From the NCBI GenBank assembly GCA_937889645.1, contig CALBZE010000095.1, positions 1-63,441 on the forward strand: a stretch of 63,441 nt of DNA, written 5' to 3'. The stretch is from an uncultured bacterium (GTDB taxonomy: Bacteria > Gemmatimonadota > Gemmatimonadetes > Longimicrobiales > RSA9). Position numbers and translations under genes: made by a program. Below are positions 44,003-53,291 of the stretch, piece by piece (position 1 is the stretch's first letter; the number at the start of each line of letters is the position of its first letter). The notes under the pieces were generated by a model. That model searched no databases and was not told where the DNA came from. It saw only the letters and a program-made list of their open reading frames with translations.

Positions 44003-44992
44003 TCAGCTCACCTTCCGGTACAGCACCCGGTTGCAGGCTTCGACCACGCGCTCGACCGAGGGCTTGGCCAGCTTCTCCAGATTCTTCGCGTACGGCATCG
44101 GCACGTCCGCCTGCGTGATGCGCAGGATCGGCGCGTCCAGGTAGTCGAACGTCTCCTCCTGGATCATGCTCGCGATCTGCGCGCCGACGCCCGCGAACGG
44201 CCAGCCTTCCTCCAGGTAGACCGCGCGGTTCGTCTTGCGGATCGTCGCCTCGATCGCCTCCATGTCCAGCGGACGCAGCGACCGCAGGTCGAGCACCTCG
44301 GCCTGGACGTCGTCCTTCGCGAGGACGTCCGCGGCCTGCAGCGCGACGTGGACCATCTTGCCGTGCGTGATGATGCTGACGTCCGCGCCCTCGCGCTTCA
44401 CGTCCGCGCGGCCGAGCGGGATGACGAAGTCCTCGTCGTCCGGGACCTCGCCCTTCAGCGAGTAGAGCAGCTCGCCCTCGAAGACGGCGACCGGGTCGTC
44501 GTCACGGATCGCGGCCTTGAGCAGCCCCTTCGCGTCCGCCGGCGTCGCCGGCGTCACGACCTTCAGCCCGGGGAAGTGCGCGTACCACCCCTCGAGCGCC
44601 TGCGAATGCTGGGCCGCGAGCTGCAGCGCCGCGCCCGTCGGGCCGCGGAACACGATGGGACACTTGAAGAGCCCGCCCGACATGTAGAGCATCTTCGCGG
44701 CGCTGTTCACGACCTGGTCCGTCGCCAGGATCGAGAAGTTCCAGGTCATGAACTCGATGACCGGCCGCAGCCCGACCATGGCGGCGCCGACGCCGAGACC
44801 GGCGAAGCCGAGCTCCGTGATCGGTGTGTCGACCACACGCTTCGGGCCGAACAGGTCGAGCAGACCCTTCGAGACCTTGTACGCGCCGTTGTAGAGCCCG
44901 ACCTCCTCGCCCATGAGGAAGACGTTCGGGTCGCGCTCCATCTCCTCCCGGAGCGCGTCGTTCAGCGCCTCACGATACGTTTTGACCGCCAT
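44003..44992 (-). CDS. pdhB: Pyruvate dehydrogenase E1 component, beta subunit
   Basis: With PdhA it decarboxylates pyruvate using thiamine diphosphate. The 329 residues match the usual size. Motifs include MGEEVGLYNGAYKVSKGL near 26, DTPITELGFAGLGVGAAM near 55, and RGPTGAALQLAAQHSQ near 115. The ATG begins 3 bases after the pdhA stop, so the two are co-translated. The gap to pdhC (about 100 bases) shows no terminator. Confidence 0.95.
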   Translation of the reverse strand: MAVKTYREALNDALREEMERDPNVFLMGEEVGLYNGAYKVSKGLLDLFGPKRVVDTPITELGFAGLGVGAAMVGLRPVIEFMTWNFSILATDQVVNSAAKMLYMSGGLFKCPIVFRGPTGAALQLAAQHSQALEGWYAHFPGLKVVTPATPADAKGLLKAAIRDDDPVAVFEGELLYSLKGEVPDDEDFVIPLGRADVKREGADVSIITHGKMVHVALQAADVLAKDDVQAEVLDLRSLRPLDMEAIEATIRKTNRAVYLEEGWPFAGVGAQIASMIQEETFDYLDAPILRITQADVPMPYAKNLEKLAKPSVERVVEACNRVLYRKVS

Positions 44993-44995
44993 GGC

Positions 44996-46093
44996 TCACT
45001 CCTCCCCCGCCCGGTCCCGGTACATCGAATCGAAGAAGAGCCGGCCGTGCTCCGGGATCTGCGCGTAGACATCCCGGTACAGCTCCTCCGGCCCCGGCTC
45101 CGGCGACTTGTCGGCGAACTCGAACGCGTCCTCGACCTCCGCCCGGGCCCGCTCGTCGATCGCGTTCAGCTCCTCGTCCGTGAGCATGTCCGCCTCGCGC
45201 AGCCGGTCGATGAAGATCCGGATCGGGTCCTTCTGCTTCGCCTCCTCGACCTCTTCCTTGGTGCGGTAGACGCCGTGCACCGGGTCGGACATCGAGTGGC
45301 CCATGAAGCGGTAGCAGCGCGCCTCGATCAGCGTGGGCGTGCCGTCCTTGCGCGCGCGCTCGACCGCCTCGAGGACGGTGCGGCGCATGGCGAGCACGTC
45401 CATCCCGTCGGCCACGGCCGAGGGCATCGCGTACGCGTTCGCCTTCTGCGAGATGTCGTAGAGGGAGGCGACGCGCTCCCACGCCGTGCCCATGCCGAAG
45501 CGGTTGTTCTCGACGATGTAGATGACCGGCAGCTTCCAGAGCGCGGCCATGTTCAGCGACTCGTGGAACGCGCCCTGGTTGACCGCGGCCTCGCCCATGT
45601 AGCAAATGCAGACGCGGTCCTCGCCCTTGTACTTGATCGCCCAGCCGATCCCGGTCGCCATCGGGATCTGGCCGCCGACGATCCCCCAACCGCCCATGAA
45701 GTTGTGCTCGGCGCTGAACATGTGCATCGACCCGCCCTTCCCCTTGGAGCAGCCGTCGATGCGACCGAAGAGTTCGGCCATGACCTCGCGCGCCGACATC
45801 CCCTTCGCCAGCGCCTGGACGTGCTCGCGGTAGGCGGAGATCACGTAGTCGTCGGGGCGGAGCGCGGCCTGGGTGCCGACCGCCACGGCCTCCTGCCCGA
45901 TGTAGAGGTGGCAGAACCCGCCGATCTTACCGATCGCGTACGCCTCGGCCGACTTCTCCTCGAACCGGCGGCCGAGCAGCATCTGATAGAGGAGGTGGTG
46001 CAGCTCTTCCCGGCCGAGGCCGTCCAGCTCGCCGCCTCCCTGCCGACCGCGCCCGGTCTGCTTCCGCCGGGCGGCCGTCTTCGCATCAGCCAT
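44996..46093 (-). CDS. pdhA: Pyruvate dehydrogenase E1 component, alpha subunit
   Basis: The thiamine-diphosphate-binding subunit, 365 residues. ThDP motif region GEAAVNQGAFHESLNMAALW begins near residue 167 and VENNRFGMGT near 193. Phosphorylation-loop-like segment YRFMGHSMSDP is near 266. The N-terminal extension (TAARRKQTGRGRQGG) is basic and poorly conserved. It is the first gene of pdhABC, with lipA starting upstream on the same strand (65-base gap between lipA and pdhA). Confidence 0.95.
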   Translation of the reverse strand: MADAKTAARRKQTGRGRQGGGELDGLGREELHHLLYQMLLGRRFEEKSAEAYAIGKIGGFCHLYIGQEAVAVGTQAALRPDDYVISAYREHVQALAKGMSAREVMAELFGRIDGCSKGKGGSMHMFSAEHNFMGGWGIVGGQIPMATGIGWAIKYKGEDRVCICYMGEAAVNQGAFHESLNMAALWKLPVIYIVENNRFGMGTAWERVASLYDISQKANAYAMPSAVADGMDVLAMRRTVLEAVERARKDGTPTLIEARCYRFMGHSMSDPVHGVYRTKEEVEEAKQKDPIRIFIDRLREADMLTDEELNAIDERARAEVEDAFEFADKSPEPGPEELYRDVYAQIPEHGRLFFDSMYRDRAGEE

Positions 46094-46158
46094 CTCGTTC
46101 CTCGTCTCCTGAAGCCAACGTGGCGCCGGCCGACATCAGCCGGTCCGCCACCCGCCCA

Positions 46159-47253
46159 CTACGCTCGCCTGCGCAGCGGCTCGATCTGTACCAGCCCGGA
46201 CGCCGCCGGCGCGGAGATCACCTCCGCGGGTGCCGGGACGTCCGCTTCCATGACCTCGCGGATCTCGCCGACGCCGCCGGCCTGGACCGTGCGCGCCTGC
46301 TTCTCCGCGTGGTAGCTCGAGCGCACCAGCGGCCCGGACTCGACGTGCTGGAAGCCCAGCTCCTCCTCACCGAGCCGCTTCCACTCGGCGAACTCCTCCG
46401 GCGTCACCCACCGCGCGACCGGCGCGTGGTGCGGCGACGGGCGCAGGTACTGCCCGAGCGTCAGAATGTCGACCGACGCCTTGCGCAGGTCGACCATCGC
46501 CTGGCGGATCTCGTCCGTCGTCTCGCCCAGCCCGAGCATGATCCCGGACTTGGTGAGCATGCCCGGGTCCATGCGCTTGGCCGCGCCGAGGAGCGAGATG
46601 CTCCGCCAGTACCGGCCGCCCGGCCGCGCCCACGGGTGCAGCCGTTCGACCGTCTCCAGATTGTGGTTCAGGATGTCCGGCCGCGCCTCGACCACGACGC
46701 GCAGCGCGTTCTCGTCGCCCTTGAAGTCCGGGATCAGGACCTCGACGGTGCAGCCGGGGCGCGCCTCGCGGCACAGGCGGATCGTCTCGGCGAAGATCGC
46801 CGCGCCGCCGTCGGCCAGCTCGTCGCGGTTGACGCTCGTGATGACGACGTGCTCGAGCTCCAGCTCGGTCACGGCCTCGGCGACTCGCCGGGGCTCGTCC
46901 CAGTCCAGCTCGGTCGGCATCCCGTGCGCGATCGCGCAATATTTGCACGCGCGCGTGCAGACGTCGCCCAGGATCAGGAACGTCGCCGTCCCGGCCTCCC
47001 AGCACTCGCCGATGTTCGGGCAGCCGGCCTCCTCGCACACCGAGTGCAGCCGCTGGCCGCGCATCAGCTTCTTCAGGCGGATGTAGTTCGGGCCGCCCGG
47101 CGAGCGGACCTTCAGCCACCCGGGCTTGCGAGCGTCTATCGGGATCGCCTCGCCCTGGAGGATGGGCAGCTTCGCCGTGCCCTTCGATTTGACTATGCCG
47201 GTGTCCTTGCCTTTGGGCGCGTAGCCCCGGACCGGCGCGCCTTCGTTGCTCAT
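46159..47253 (-). CDS. lipA: Lipoyl synthase
   Basis: A radical-SAM enzyme inserting two sulfurs into octanoyl groups on lipoyl domains, here needed by PdhC. 364 residues. The auxiliary cluster motif is CEEAGCPNIGEC near residues 72-83. The SAM cluster motif is CTRACKYC near 98-105. The C-terminal RSSYHAEKQ provides the serine ligand. The N-terminal 40 residues are an extension. ATG 47253 has GGAGG before it. Located directly upstream of pdhABC, which fits co-regulation of the complex and its cofactor. Confidence 0.96.
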   Translation of the reverse strand: MSNEGAPVRGYAPKGKDTGIVKSKGTAKLPILQGEAIPIDARKPGWLKVRSPGGPNYIRLKKLMRGQRLHSVCEEAGCPNIGECWEAGTATFLILGDVCTRACKYCAIAHGMPTELDWDEPRRVAEAVTELELEHVVITSVNRDELADGGAAIFAETIRLCREARPGCTVEVLIPDFKGDENALRVVVEARPDILNHNLETVERLHPWARPGGRYWRSISLLGAAKRMDPGMLTKSGIMLGLGETTDEIRQAMVDLRKASVDILTLGQYLRPSPHHAPVARWVTPEEFAEWKRLGEEELGFQHVESGPLVRSSYHAEKQARTVQAGGVGEIREVMEADVPAPAEVISAPAASGLVQIEPLRRRA

Positions 47254-47422
47254 GATCGTACCTCCGTCCCCCGGCCGCGCGCCGGGTGACGCCAGTCGCG
47301 GGACGGGGCGCCCCGCGCCCCGTGGACCGCGGTGCTGTCGGGAAAAAAGCACCTGAACATACTCACCGTACCAATGCGAGGCAACGATGGAGGGTTCCGG
47401 GGGGTCGGTACGGGGACGCGCC

Positions 47423-48352
47423 TCAGCGCTCCAGCCCCAGCGCGTTGCGGAGCGCGCCCTCCAGCTCGGGGTAGGCGAAGCGGAATCCGCACTCCTCGAG
47501 GCGACGCGGCACGACCCGCGCGCCCGCCAGCATCATCTCCTGGCCCATCCCGCCCGGGAGCAGTCGGAGCACCGCCGCGGGGACCGGGAACGGCGTCGGC
47601 CGGCGCAGCAGCCGGCCGAGGGTGCGGGTGAACTCGGCGTTCGTCACGGCCCCGGGCGCCACCAGGTTGACCGGCCCCGACAGCCCTGGCGTCTCGATGA
47701 TGCGGCGCGCCGCGGCGACGACGTCGTCGAGCGCGATCCAGCTCACGACCTGGCGCCCATCGCCGAGACGGCCGCCGAGGCCCAGGCGGAAGAGGGGGAG
47801 CACCGCGCCCAGCAGCCCGCCGGTGGCGGTGAGGACGACGCCGGTACGCAGCCGGACGGTGCGGATCCCGGCGGCCTCCGCCGCGCGCGTCGCCGCCTCC
47901 CACGCGACGGCGGTCTCGGCCAGGAACCCCGTGCCGGGCGGCGCGTCCTCGTCGAGCGGCGTGTCGGGCGGGCGGTCGCCGTAGTAGCCGGTGGCGGAAG
48001 CGGAGAGGAACGCGGCGGGCGGACGCGACAGGCGGGCCAGCGTCCCGGCCAGGAGCTCGGTGCCGCGCACGCGGCTGTCGCGGATCCGCGCACGCTTCCC
48101 CGGCGTCCACACCCCCGCGATCGACTCGCCCGCGAGGTGGACGACGACGTCGCACCCCTCGAGCCCCGCGGCGTCGATCGCGCCGCGCGCCGGGTCCCAG
48201 GCAACGACGCGCGCGGCGCCCCCGCCCTCGAACGCCCGCCCGGCCGCCGCGGGCCGCCGGCTCACGACCACGATCTCGTCCCCGGCGCGGGAGAGCGCCC
48301 GCGCCAGCGCGCTCCCGATCAGTCCCGTCGCCCCGGTGATCGCGACTCGCAA
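47423..48352 (-). CDS. TIGR01777-type SDR epimerase
   Basis: A 309-residue protein of the extended short-chain dehydrogenase family (YfcH/SulA-like). The NAD(P)-binding motif GATGLIGSALA is near residues 7-17. HLAGESIAGVWTPGKRARIRDSRVRGT near 72 is the family signature and SATGYYGD near 119 the catalytic region. The substrate is unknown. It is tandem with a DUF819 gene (4-base gap), transcribed the same way. Confidence 0.92.
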   Translation of the reverse strand: MRVAITGATGLIGSALARALSRAGDEIVVVSRRPAAAGRAFEGGGAARVVAWDPARGAIDAAGLEGCDVVVHLAGESIAGVWTPGKRARIRDSRVRGTELLAGTLARLSRPPAAFLSASATGYYGDRPPDTPLDEDAPPGTGFLAETAVAWEAATRAAEAAGIRTVRLRTGVVLTATGGLLGAVLPLFRLGLGGRLGDGRQVVSWIALDDVVAAARRIIETPGLSGPVNLVAPGAVTNAEFTRTLGRLLRRPTPFPVPAAVLRLLPGGMGQEMMLAGARVVPRRLEECGFRFAYPELEGALRNALGLER

Positions 48353-48356
48353 CGCA

Positions 48357-49523
48357 TCATCCTCCGATCAGGCCCCGCGCGGCGTACGCCATGGCCATCC
48401 CCGCGTAGGTGCCGATGGCGTAGCCCAACAGCCCGGCCACCGTTCCCGGTAGGACCAGCGACCGCCAATCCCGCGCCACCGCGAGGGCGAGCGCGGTCGA
48501 CGGTCCGCCGATCGCCGCCTGCGACGCGACGGACGCGGTCGCGGCGTCGATCCGCGCCAGCCATGCGCCGCCGTAGAGGACCACGCCGTGGACCACTACG
48601 GCGAGCGCGACGAAGTAGAAGACCTCCGGACCGACGCGCGCGACCTCCGCGACGCGCGAGCCGATCCCGATCACCGCGAAGAAGGAGTGCAGCGCGAGCG
48701 AGCCGAGGTGGATCGCGCCGACCAGCCGCCTCACGGGCGGGAGCTGCCCGACGGCGAGGCCGAAGGTGGTGAGCCACAGGATCTCGGGGACGGCCGGAGC
48801 CAGGTCCGCGGCGAGTTGCGCGGCGCGGAGCACTACGAGGCCGAGCGTGATCAGGATCGAGACGTCCAGCAGCTTCAGCGGGACGGGCGAGAAGAAGGGG
48901 TGCGCGGGGGCGCCCGTTTCTGTGGACCGGACGTCGGCCGGCGGGGCGGGCGTTCCGCCATCCGCGGCGCGCGGCGCCATGCGGGTCGAGCGAGACAGCC
49001 ATGCCGGCAGCGTGAGCGTCACGCCGAACCAGACGGCGGTCATCAGGTTGTCGGCCGCGATCGCCGCCGCGAAGAGCGAGTCCGGCATCTCGACCGCGCG
49101 CCCGACCGCCACGAAGTTGAGCCCGCCGCCGATGTAGGAGCCGGTCAGCGCGCCGGCCAGCTTCCACGCGTCCGGGCCGGCCGCGCCGCCGAAGAGCACC
49201 GTGGCGGCCGTCGTGCCGACGACCGTCGCGACGGCGGCCAGCCCGAACGCGGCGAGCATGCGTGGTCCGGCCGTCCGCAGCTCGCGCACGTCGACGGCGA
49301 GGAGCAGCCAGACGATGGCGAGCGAGGTGACCGGCCCGGTCACGACGTCGTAGACCGGCGACTCGGCCGGGACCAGCCCCAGGTTCGAAAGCAGCGCGCC
49401 GAGGATGATGACCAGCAGCGTCGCGCCGAGCCGGCTCGCCCACGCGAAGCGGCGGTCGAGCCAGAAGGCGAGCATGGTCGCGGCCGCGATCGCGGCCGCG
49501 ATGCCGGTCGGATCGTGGATCAT
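48357..49523 (-). CDS. DUF819-family membrane protein
   Basis: A 388-residue integral membrane protein with about ten TM segments, including LLVIILGALLSNLGLV, a GSYIGGGLNFVAVGRA motif near 130 and a PVPLKL-type segment in the middle. The pattern TGSYxGGxxNFVAV is characteristic of the DUF819 (YjcL-like) family, whose transported substrate is unknown. The SDR gene lies 4 bases downstream and the deoxyhypusine-synthase-like gene begins just upstream (1-base gap), so the three form a cluster. Confidence 0.85.
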   Translation of the reverse strand: MIHDPTGIAAAIAAATMLAFWLDRRFAWASRLGATLLVIILGALLSNLGLVPAESPVYDVVTGPVTSLAIVWLLLAVDVRELRTAGPRMLAAFGLAAVATVVGTTAATVLFGGAAGPDAWKLAGALTGSYIGGGLNFVAVGRAVEMPDSLFAAAIAADNLMTAVWFGVTLTLPAWLSRSTRMAPRAADGGTPAPPADVRSTETGAPAHPFFSPVPLKLLDVSILITLGLVVLRAAQLAADLAPAVPEILWLTTFGLAVGQLPPVRRLVGAIHLGSLALHSFFAVIGIGSRVAEVARVGPEVFYFVALAVVVHGVVLYGGAWLARIDAATASVASQAAIGGPSTALALAVARDWRSLVLPGTVAGLLGYAIGTYAGMAMAYAARGLIGG

Positions 49524-49524
49524 G

Positions 49525-50682
49525 TCAGCGGTGCCGCTCCAGCGTCACTTCGTGCTCCTCGCCGTGCCGCGCGGCCTCCCGCGCCGATTCGTTGCGGAGC
49601 GAGTTGGCGTACTCCGCCTTCAGGCGCTCGAGCATCTCGCCGCGCCGGCGGAAGAGCCGTTTCGGCTCGCGCGGCTCGTGCCGCGTGAGGGCGTACGCCG
49701 CAAGCAGCGGAAGCGCGATGGTCGAGTCCGTGTAACAGACGATCGCATCAGGGAGCCGGTCCGGGTCGACCTTGCCCCAGCTCACCGCCTCCGCCGGCGT
49801 CGCGCCCGAGAGCCCGCCGGTGTCCGGCCGCGCGTCCGTGATCTGCAGGAAGTAGTCGTGCCCCCGCTCCTCGATCCCGAGCACCTCCTGGATCTGCGGC
49901 TCCGTCTGCAGCATGAAGTTCTTCGGGCTGCCGCCGCCCAGGATCAGCACCGCCGACTTCCCGCCGCGACGCTTCGTGTCCAACACGATCGACGCGGTCT
50001 CGTTCACGTCCAGCGAGACGTCGATCTCCAGCTTGTTCCCCTGCAGCGCCGCCGCGGCCACGTTCATCCCGATCGACGAGTCGCCGGGCGACGACGTGTA
50101 GACCGGGACCTCGTACTCGTAACACGCCGCAAGCAGAGACTTGCGTCCCTGCCCGAGCGCCTTCTCCCGCTTGGCGATGTACTTCCCGCAGAGGTAGTGG
50201 AACTCCGCCGTCGACATCTTCCGCTGGAATTCCTCGGCGCGGATGATCCTGCGGAAGAAGGCGTCCGTGTCGAGGAGCACCGAGTAGTCGAAGAAGATGT
50301 CGTAGATCCGGACCACCTCCTCCTCGCGGAGCTCCACGTCAGAGACGTGCGGGTTCCCGTGGTGGAGCGACATCCCGAGGCCGAAGTGCGTGTCGTGGTA
50401 CAGGTTCGCGCCGGTCGAAATGATCCAGTCGATGAAGCCCGCCTCGACCAGCGGGATCAGCGCGCTGATCCCGAGCCCGGCCGGCGTGAGCGCGCCCGTG
50501 ATCGTGACGCCGATCGTCACGTCGTCCTCGAGCATCCTTTCGGTGAAGAGGAGGCACCCCTCGCGCAGACGCCCGGCGTTGTACGACAGGAAAGCGCCAT
50601 CGATCAGGTCGGCCGCCTGTATCCCGGGCTCGATGCGGCGCGGGTCGATCTTGCGGCCGGATAGATAGCGACTCTTGCTCAT
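49525..50682 (-). CDS. Deoxyhypusine-synthase-like enzyme
   Basis: A 385-residue protein of the deoxyhypusine synthase fold. DHS-family segments include FIDWIISTGANLYHD near 84, VYTSSPGDSSIGMNVA near 200 and ILGGGSPKNFMLQ near 250. ATPAEAVSWGKVDPD near 300 contains the lysine that forms the spermidine-derived intermediate. Bacteria lack eIF5A, so bacterial members are thought to act on polyamines (for example making homospermidine). No other polyamine-synthesis gene was identified nearby. Confidence 0.88.
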   Translation of the reverse strand: MSKSRYLSGRKIDPRRIEPGIQAADLIDGAFLSYNAGRLREGCLLFTERMLEDDVTIGVTITGALTPAGLGISALIPLVEAGFIDWIISTGANLYHDTHFGLGMSLHHGNPHVSDVELREEEVVRIYDIFFDYSVLLDTDAFFRRIIRAEEFQRKMSTAEFHYLCGKYIAKREKALGQGRKSLLAACYEYEVPVYTSSPGDSSIGMNVAAAALQGNKLEIDVSLDVNETASIVLDTKRRGGKSAVLILGGGSPKNFMLQTEPQIQEVLGIEERGHDYFLQITDARPDTGGLSGATPAEAVSWGKVDPDRLPDAIVCYTDSTIALPLLAAYALTRHEPREPKRLFRRRGEMLERLKAEYANSLRNESAREAARHGEEHEVTLERHR

Positions 50683-50700
50683 TTGCGTTTCGCTCCGCGT

Positions 50701-51525
50701 CTAGATGTCCCGGCGCGACGGGACCTTCGCCGCACCACCGCCCGCGGCCGGCTGGTTCCGCCGCGCCGCCACGCCAACCGCCGTCTCCCCCGTCGCCACT
50801 CGCTCACGGTACGCCTCCAGGATCACCCGGACCGTCTCCTCGGGCGAGTCCGTCACCACCAGCCAGTCCAGGTCTTCCTGCGAGATCTTCCCCTCCGCCA
50901 ACATCGTGTCGCGCAGCCAGTCGAGCAGCCCCTTCCAGTACGCGGTGCCGAAGAGGACGACGGGGAAATGCCGGACCTTCCCCGTCTGGATCAGCGTGAG
51001 CGCCTCGAACAGCTCATCCATCGTGCCGAAGCCGCCCGGAAAGATGATGAACCCCTCCGCGTACTTCACGAACATCGTCTTCCGCACGAAGAAGTAGCGG
51101 AAGTTGATCGCCTTCGTGACGTAGGCGTTCATCCCCTGCTCGAACGGCAGCTCGATATTGCACCCGACCGATTCGCCGCCGCCCTCCTTCGCACCCTTGT
51201 TCGCCGCCTCCATGATCCCCGGGCCGCCGCCGGTGATGACGGCGAAACCGAGCTCCGCGAGGCGGCGCGCCGTCTCCTCCGCGGCGGCGTACATCGGGTC
51301 GTCCGGGAGGATGCGCGCGCTGCCGAAGATGCTCACGGCCGGGCCCAGCGTCGCCAGCGTGTCGAAACCCTCGACGAACTCGCCCATGATCCGGAACACC
51401 CGCCACGGGTCCGTGTGCGTGAAATCCGACGCACGCGTCCCCTCCGGCCGCCGTGACAGGAGGCGCTCGTCCTCCGTCGGCCGGGCCCATTCCGCTCCCC
51501 CAATGCGACGTTCGTCCGTCGACAT
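50701..51525 (-). CDS. LOG-family (TIGR00730) nucleotide-phosphoribohydrolase-like protein
   Basis: A 274-residue cytoplasmic Rossmann-like protein. ITGGGPGIMEAANKGA near residues 100-115 and FPGGFGTMDELFEALT near 168-183 are the two motifs of the LONELY GUY/lysine-decarboxylase-like family; the PGGxGTxxE glutamate and arginine are present. Related proteins cleave AMP-type cytokinin nucleotides, but bacterial substrates vary. About 20 bases upstream of the deoxyhypusine-synthase-like gene on the same strand. Confidence 0.9.
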   Translation of the reverse strand: MSTDERRIGGAEWARPTEDERLLSRRPEGTRASDFTHTDPWRVFRIMGEFVEGFDTLATLGPAVSIFGSARILPDDPMYAAAEETARRLAELGFAVITGGGPGIMEAANKGAKEGGGESVGCNIELPFEQGMNAYVTKAINFRYFFVRKTMFVKYAEGFIIFPGGFGTMDELFEALTLIQTGKVRHFPVVLFGTAYWKGLLDWLRDTMLAEGKISQEDLDWLVVTDSPEETVRVILEAYRERVATGETAVGVAARRNQPAAGGGAAKVPSRRDI

Positions 51526-51786
51526 GCTTCGGTCCTTCCAAACTGCCTGTTGACGATCTCGTGCCGCCGCGCCCGGCCGCTACCGGCCGGGGCCGCCGCC
51601 CCGGCACTCCCGCCCGGCGCATGGTCCGCCGACCCGCGATGGCGCGGCGGCGCTTGAAGATACACGAGCTCTCCCCACCGGGCCAGGCGACGCGGCGGCC
51701 GCGCGCACGCCGAACGCGGGCCGCGGCGACGGGTACAAGTCGTTGTCGGACCTCATGTTATACCCTTCGCCTGGCGGTACGGACGG

Positions 51787-52326
51787 ATGGCGATCGATCT
51801 CCGTGATTACGTCGACGTGAAAGCGCGGATCCGCGCATTCTACGAGCGTTTCCCCACCGGCTCGATCCGGACCGAGCTGGTGCGGCTCGAGGACGACCTC
51901 GTCGTCTTCAAGGCCATGGTCTACCGGGACCCTCGCGACCCCGTCCCGACGACGGGGTGGGCGTACGAGCGGTTCGGCTCTGGGCGGTACGCGGGCGAGC
52001 GCGTGGTCGAGAACTGCGAGACGGCGGCGGTCGGACGGGCGCTGGCCAACCGGGACTTCGCGTGCGGCCCGCGGCCTTCGCGGGAGGAGATGGCGAAGGT
52101 CCAGCGGCTGCGCCGGGACGCGCGGAGCGCGCGGGCGCTGGCCGCGGGCCCCGAGGACGCGGCGCCGGAGCCGTCGGAGGCGCGAGTGCGACGGCTCCTG
52201 GCGCGGATCCGGCTCTCGCCCTCGAAGCGCGCGCGGATCGAGGCGCGCCTCGCGAGCGGGCTGTCGGACCGGGAGCTTTACGATCTCGAGGCGTATCTGC
52301 TGGCGCTCCGGTCGCGGGCGTCGTAG
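51787..52326 (+). CDS. Hypothetical protein resembling phage single-strand annealing (ERF-like) proteins
   Basis: A 179-residue protein. Residues about 8-95 have the layout of phage-type recombination proteins: YVDVKARIRAFYERFPTGSI, strands with a KAMVYRDP segment, and NCETAAVGRALANRDFA near 78-94. The last motif recalls the NxETSAxGRALA block of ERF/Rad52-like annealing proteins. The C-terminal 70 residues are helical and rich in Arg/Ala. No other phage gene is adjacent. A replication or annealing role is inference; it could be an unrelated protein with a similar helix. Confidence 0.4.
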   Translation: MAIDLRDYVDVKARIRAFYERFPTGSIRTELVRLEDDLVVFKAMVYRDPRDPVPTTGWAYERFGSGRYAGERVVENCETAAVGRALANRDFACGPRPSREEMAKVQRLRRDARSARALAAGPEDAAPEPSEARVRRLLARIRLSPSKRARIEARLASGLSDRELYDLEAYLLALRSRAS

Positions 52327-52393
52327 CGGGCGGGGTGGGGCCATGGGGCCGCCGGGGTGGACGCGCCTTCGCGGCGCCGCTAATCTTCAGCGC

Positions 52394-53173
52394 ATGAAGT
52401 GTCCAAACTGCGGAACGGAAACGTCGGGCGCGTACTGCCCGTCTTGCGGCGCGCCGGTCGAGGGCGCGCAATGTAAGTCCTGCCAGGCCGCGCTCCTCCC
52501 CGGCGCCCGCTACTGCGTACAGTGCGGCGCTCCGGCGCGCGGCGGCTCTTCCGCCTCGATGTCGACCGCGACCGCCGGGTTCCTCGGTTCGGTCGCCGGG
52601 GCGCTGGCGGTCATGGTTGTCGTCCTGGTCGTGGCGGCGAACCGCGGCGAACGCAACGTCGGGCCCGGCTCCGCCTTCGACGCCGCGGGGTCGGCCGGGG
52701 TCGCGGGTCCGGCGGGCGAGGCGCCGGGGCGCGCGCCGCCGCTGACGGGGACGCCGCGCGAGCAGGCCGACCGGCTCTTCAACCGCGTCATGCAGTCGCT
52801 CGCGATGGGCGACTCGGCGCAGGCCTCCTTCTTCCTCCCGATGGCGATCCTCGCCTACAAGCAGGCTGGCGATCTGGACGCCGACGGGCACTACCACCTG
52901 GCCGTCCTCGAGACGACGGCCGGCAACTACGCCGCCGCACGCGAGGCCGCGGACCGGATCCTGGCAGAGGCACCGGACCACCTGCTGGGGCTCGGCGCCG
53001 CCGCGCGCGCCGCCGCGCAGGCGGGTGACGTCGCGACCGCCCGGCGTCTCTACGCGCGCCTCCTCGGCGTCTACGACGAGGAGCGCGTGCGCGAGCGGCC
53101 GGAGTACCGCGACCACGCGCAGATCCTCCCGGATTACAAGGACGAGGCACAGAGGTTCGTGGGCGGGAGCTGA
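52394..53173 (+). CDS. Zinc-ribbon, single-TM, TPR-like protein
   Basis: A 259-residue protein. Two CxxC pairs form a zinc ribbon at the N-terminus (MKCPNCGTE, YCPSCGAP), then CKSC and CVQCG supply a second one (about 33-56). One TM segment (AGFLGSVAGALAVMVVVLVVAA, about 66-87) follows, then a Gly/Ala-rich linker and helical TPR-like repeats (about 130-245). No signal peptide, so the ribbons face the cytoplasm. The ATG has no Shine-Dalgarno; TAATCT sits 8-13 bases upstream, so the gene may be leaderless. Function unknown. Confidence 0.75.
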   Translation: MKCPNCGTETSGAYCPSCGAPVEGAQCKSCQAALLPGARYCVQCGAPARGGSSASMSTATAGFLGSVAGALAVMVVVLVVAANRGERNVGPGSAFDAAGSAGVAGPAGEAPGRAPPLTGTPREQADRLFNRVMQSLAMGDSAQASFFLPMAILAYKQAGDLDADGHYHLAVLETTAGNYAAAREAADRILAEAPDHLLGLGAAARAAAQAGDVATARRLYARLLGVYDEERVRERPEYRDHAQILPDYKDEAQRFVGGS

Positions 53174-53187
53174 GCGCCGGGGCGGGC

Positions 53188-53258
53188 GGTGGGCGCGGGC
53201 GGGGCGGCCCGGGGAATTCGGCCGCTTCGGGCCGGCCCCGGGGCCTGCCCGCGCCACC
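53188..53258. terminator. Long GC hairpin between convergent genes
   Basis: GGTGGGCGCGGGC at the left pairs with GCCCGCGCCACC at the right, with CGGCCCGGGG/CCCCGGGGCC inside. It lies between the ends of the zinc-ribbon gene and the histidine kinase gene. Confidence 0.75.
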
Positions 53259-53291
53259 CCGCGGGTTCGGCGACCGCCCGCAACCCCGGCG

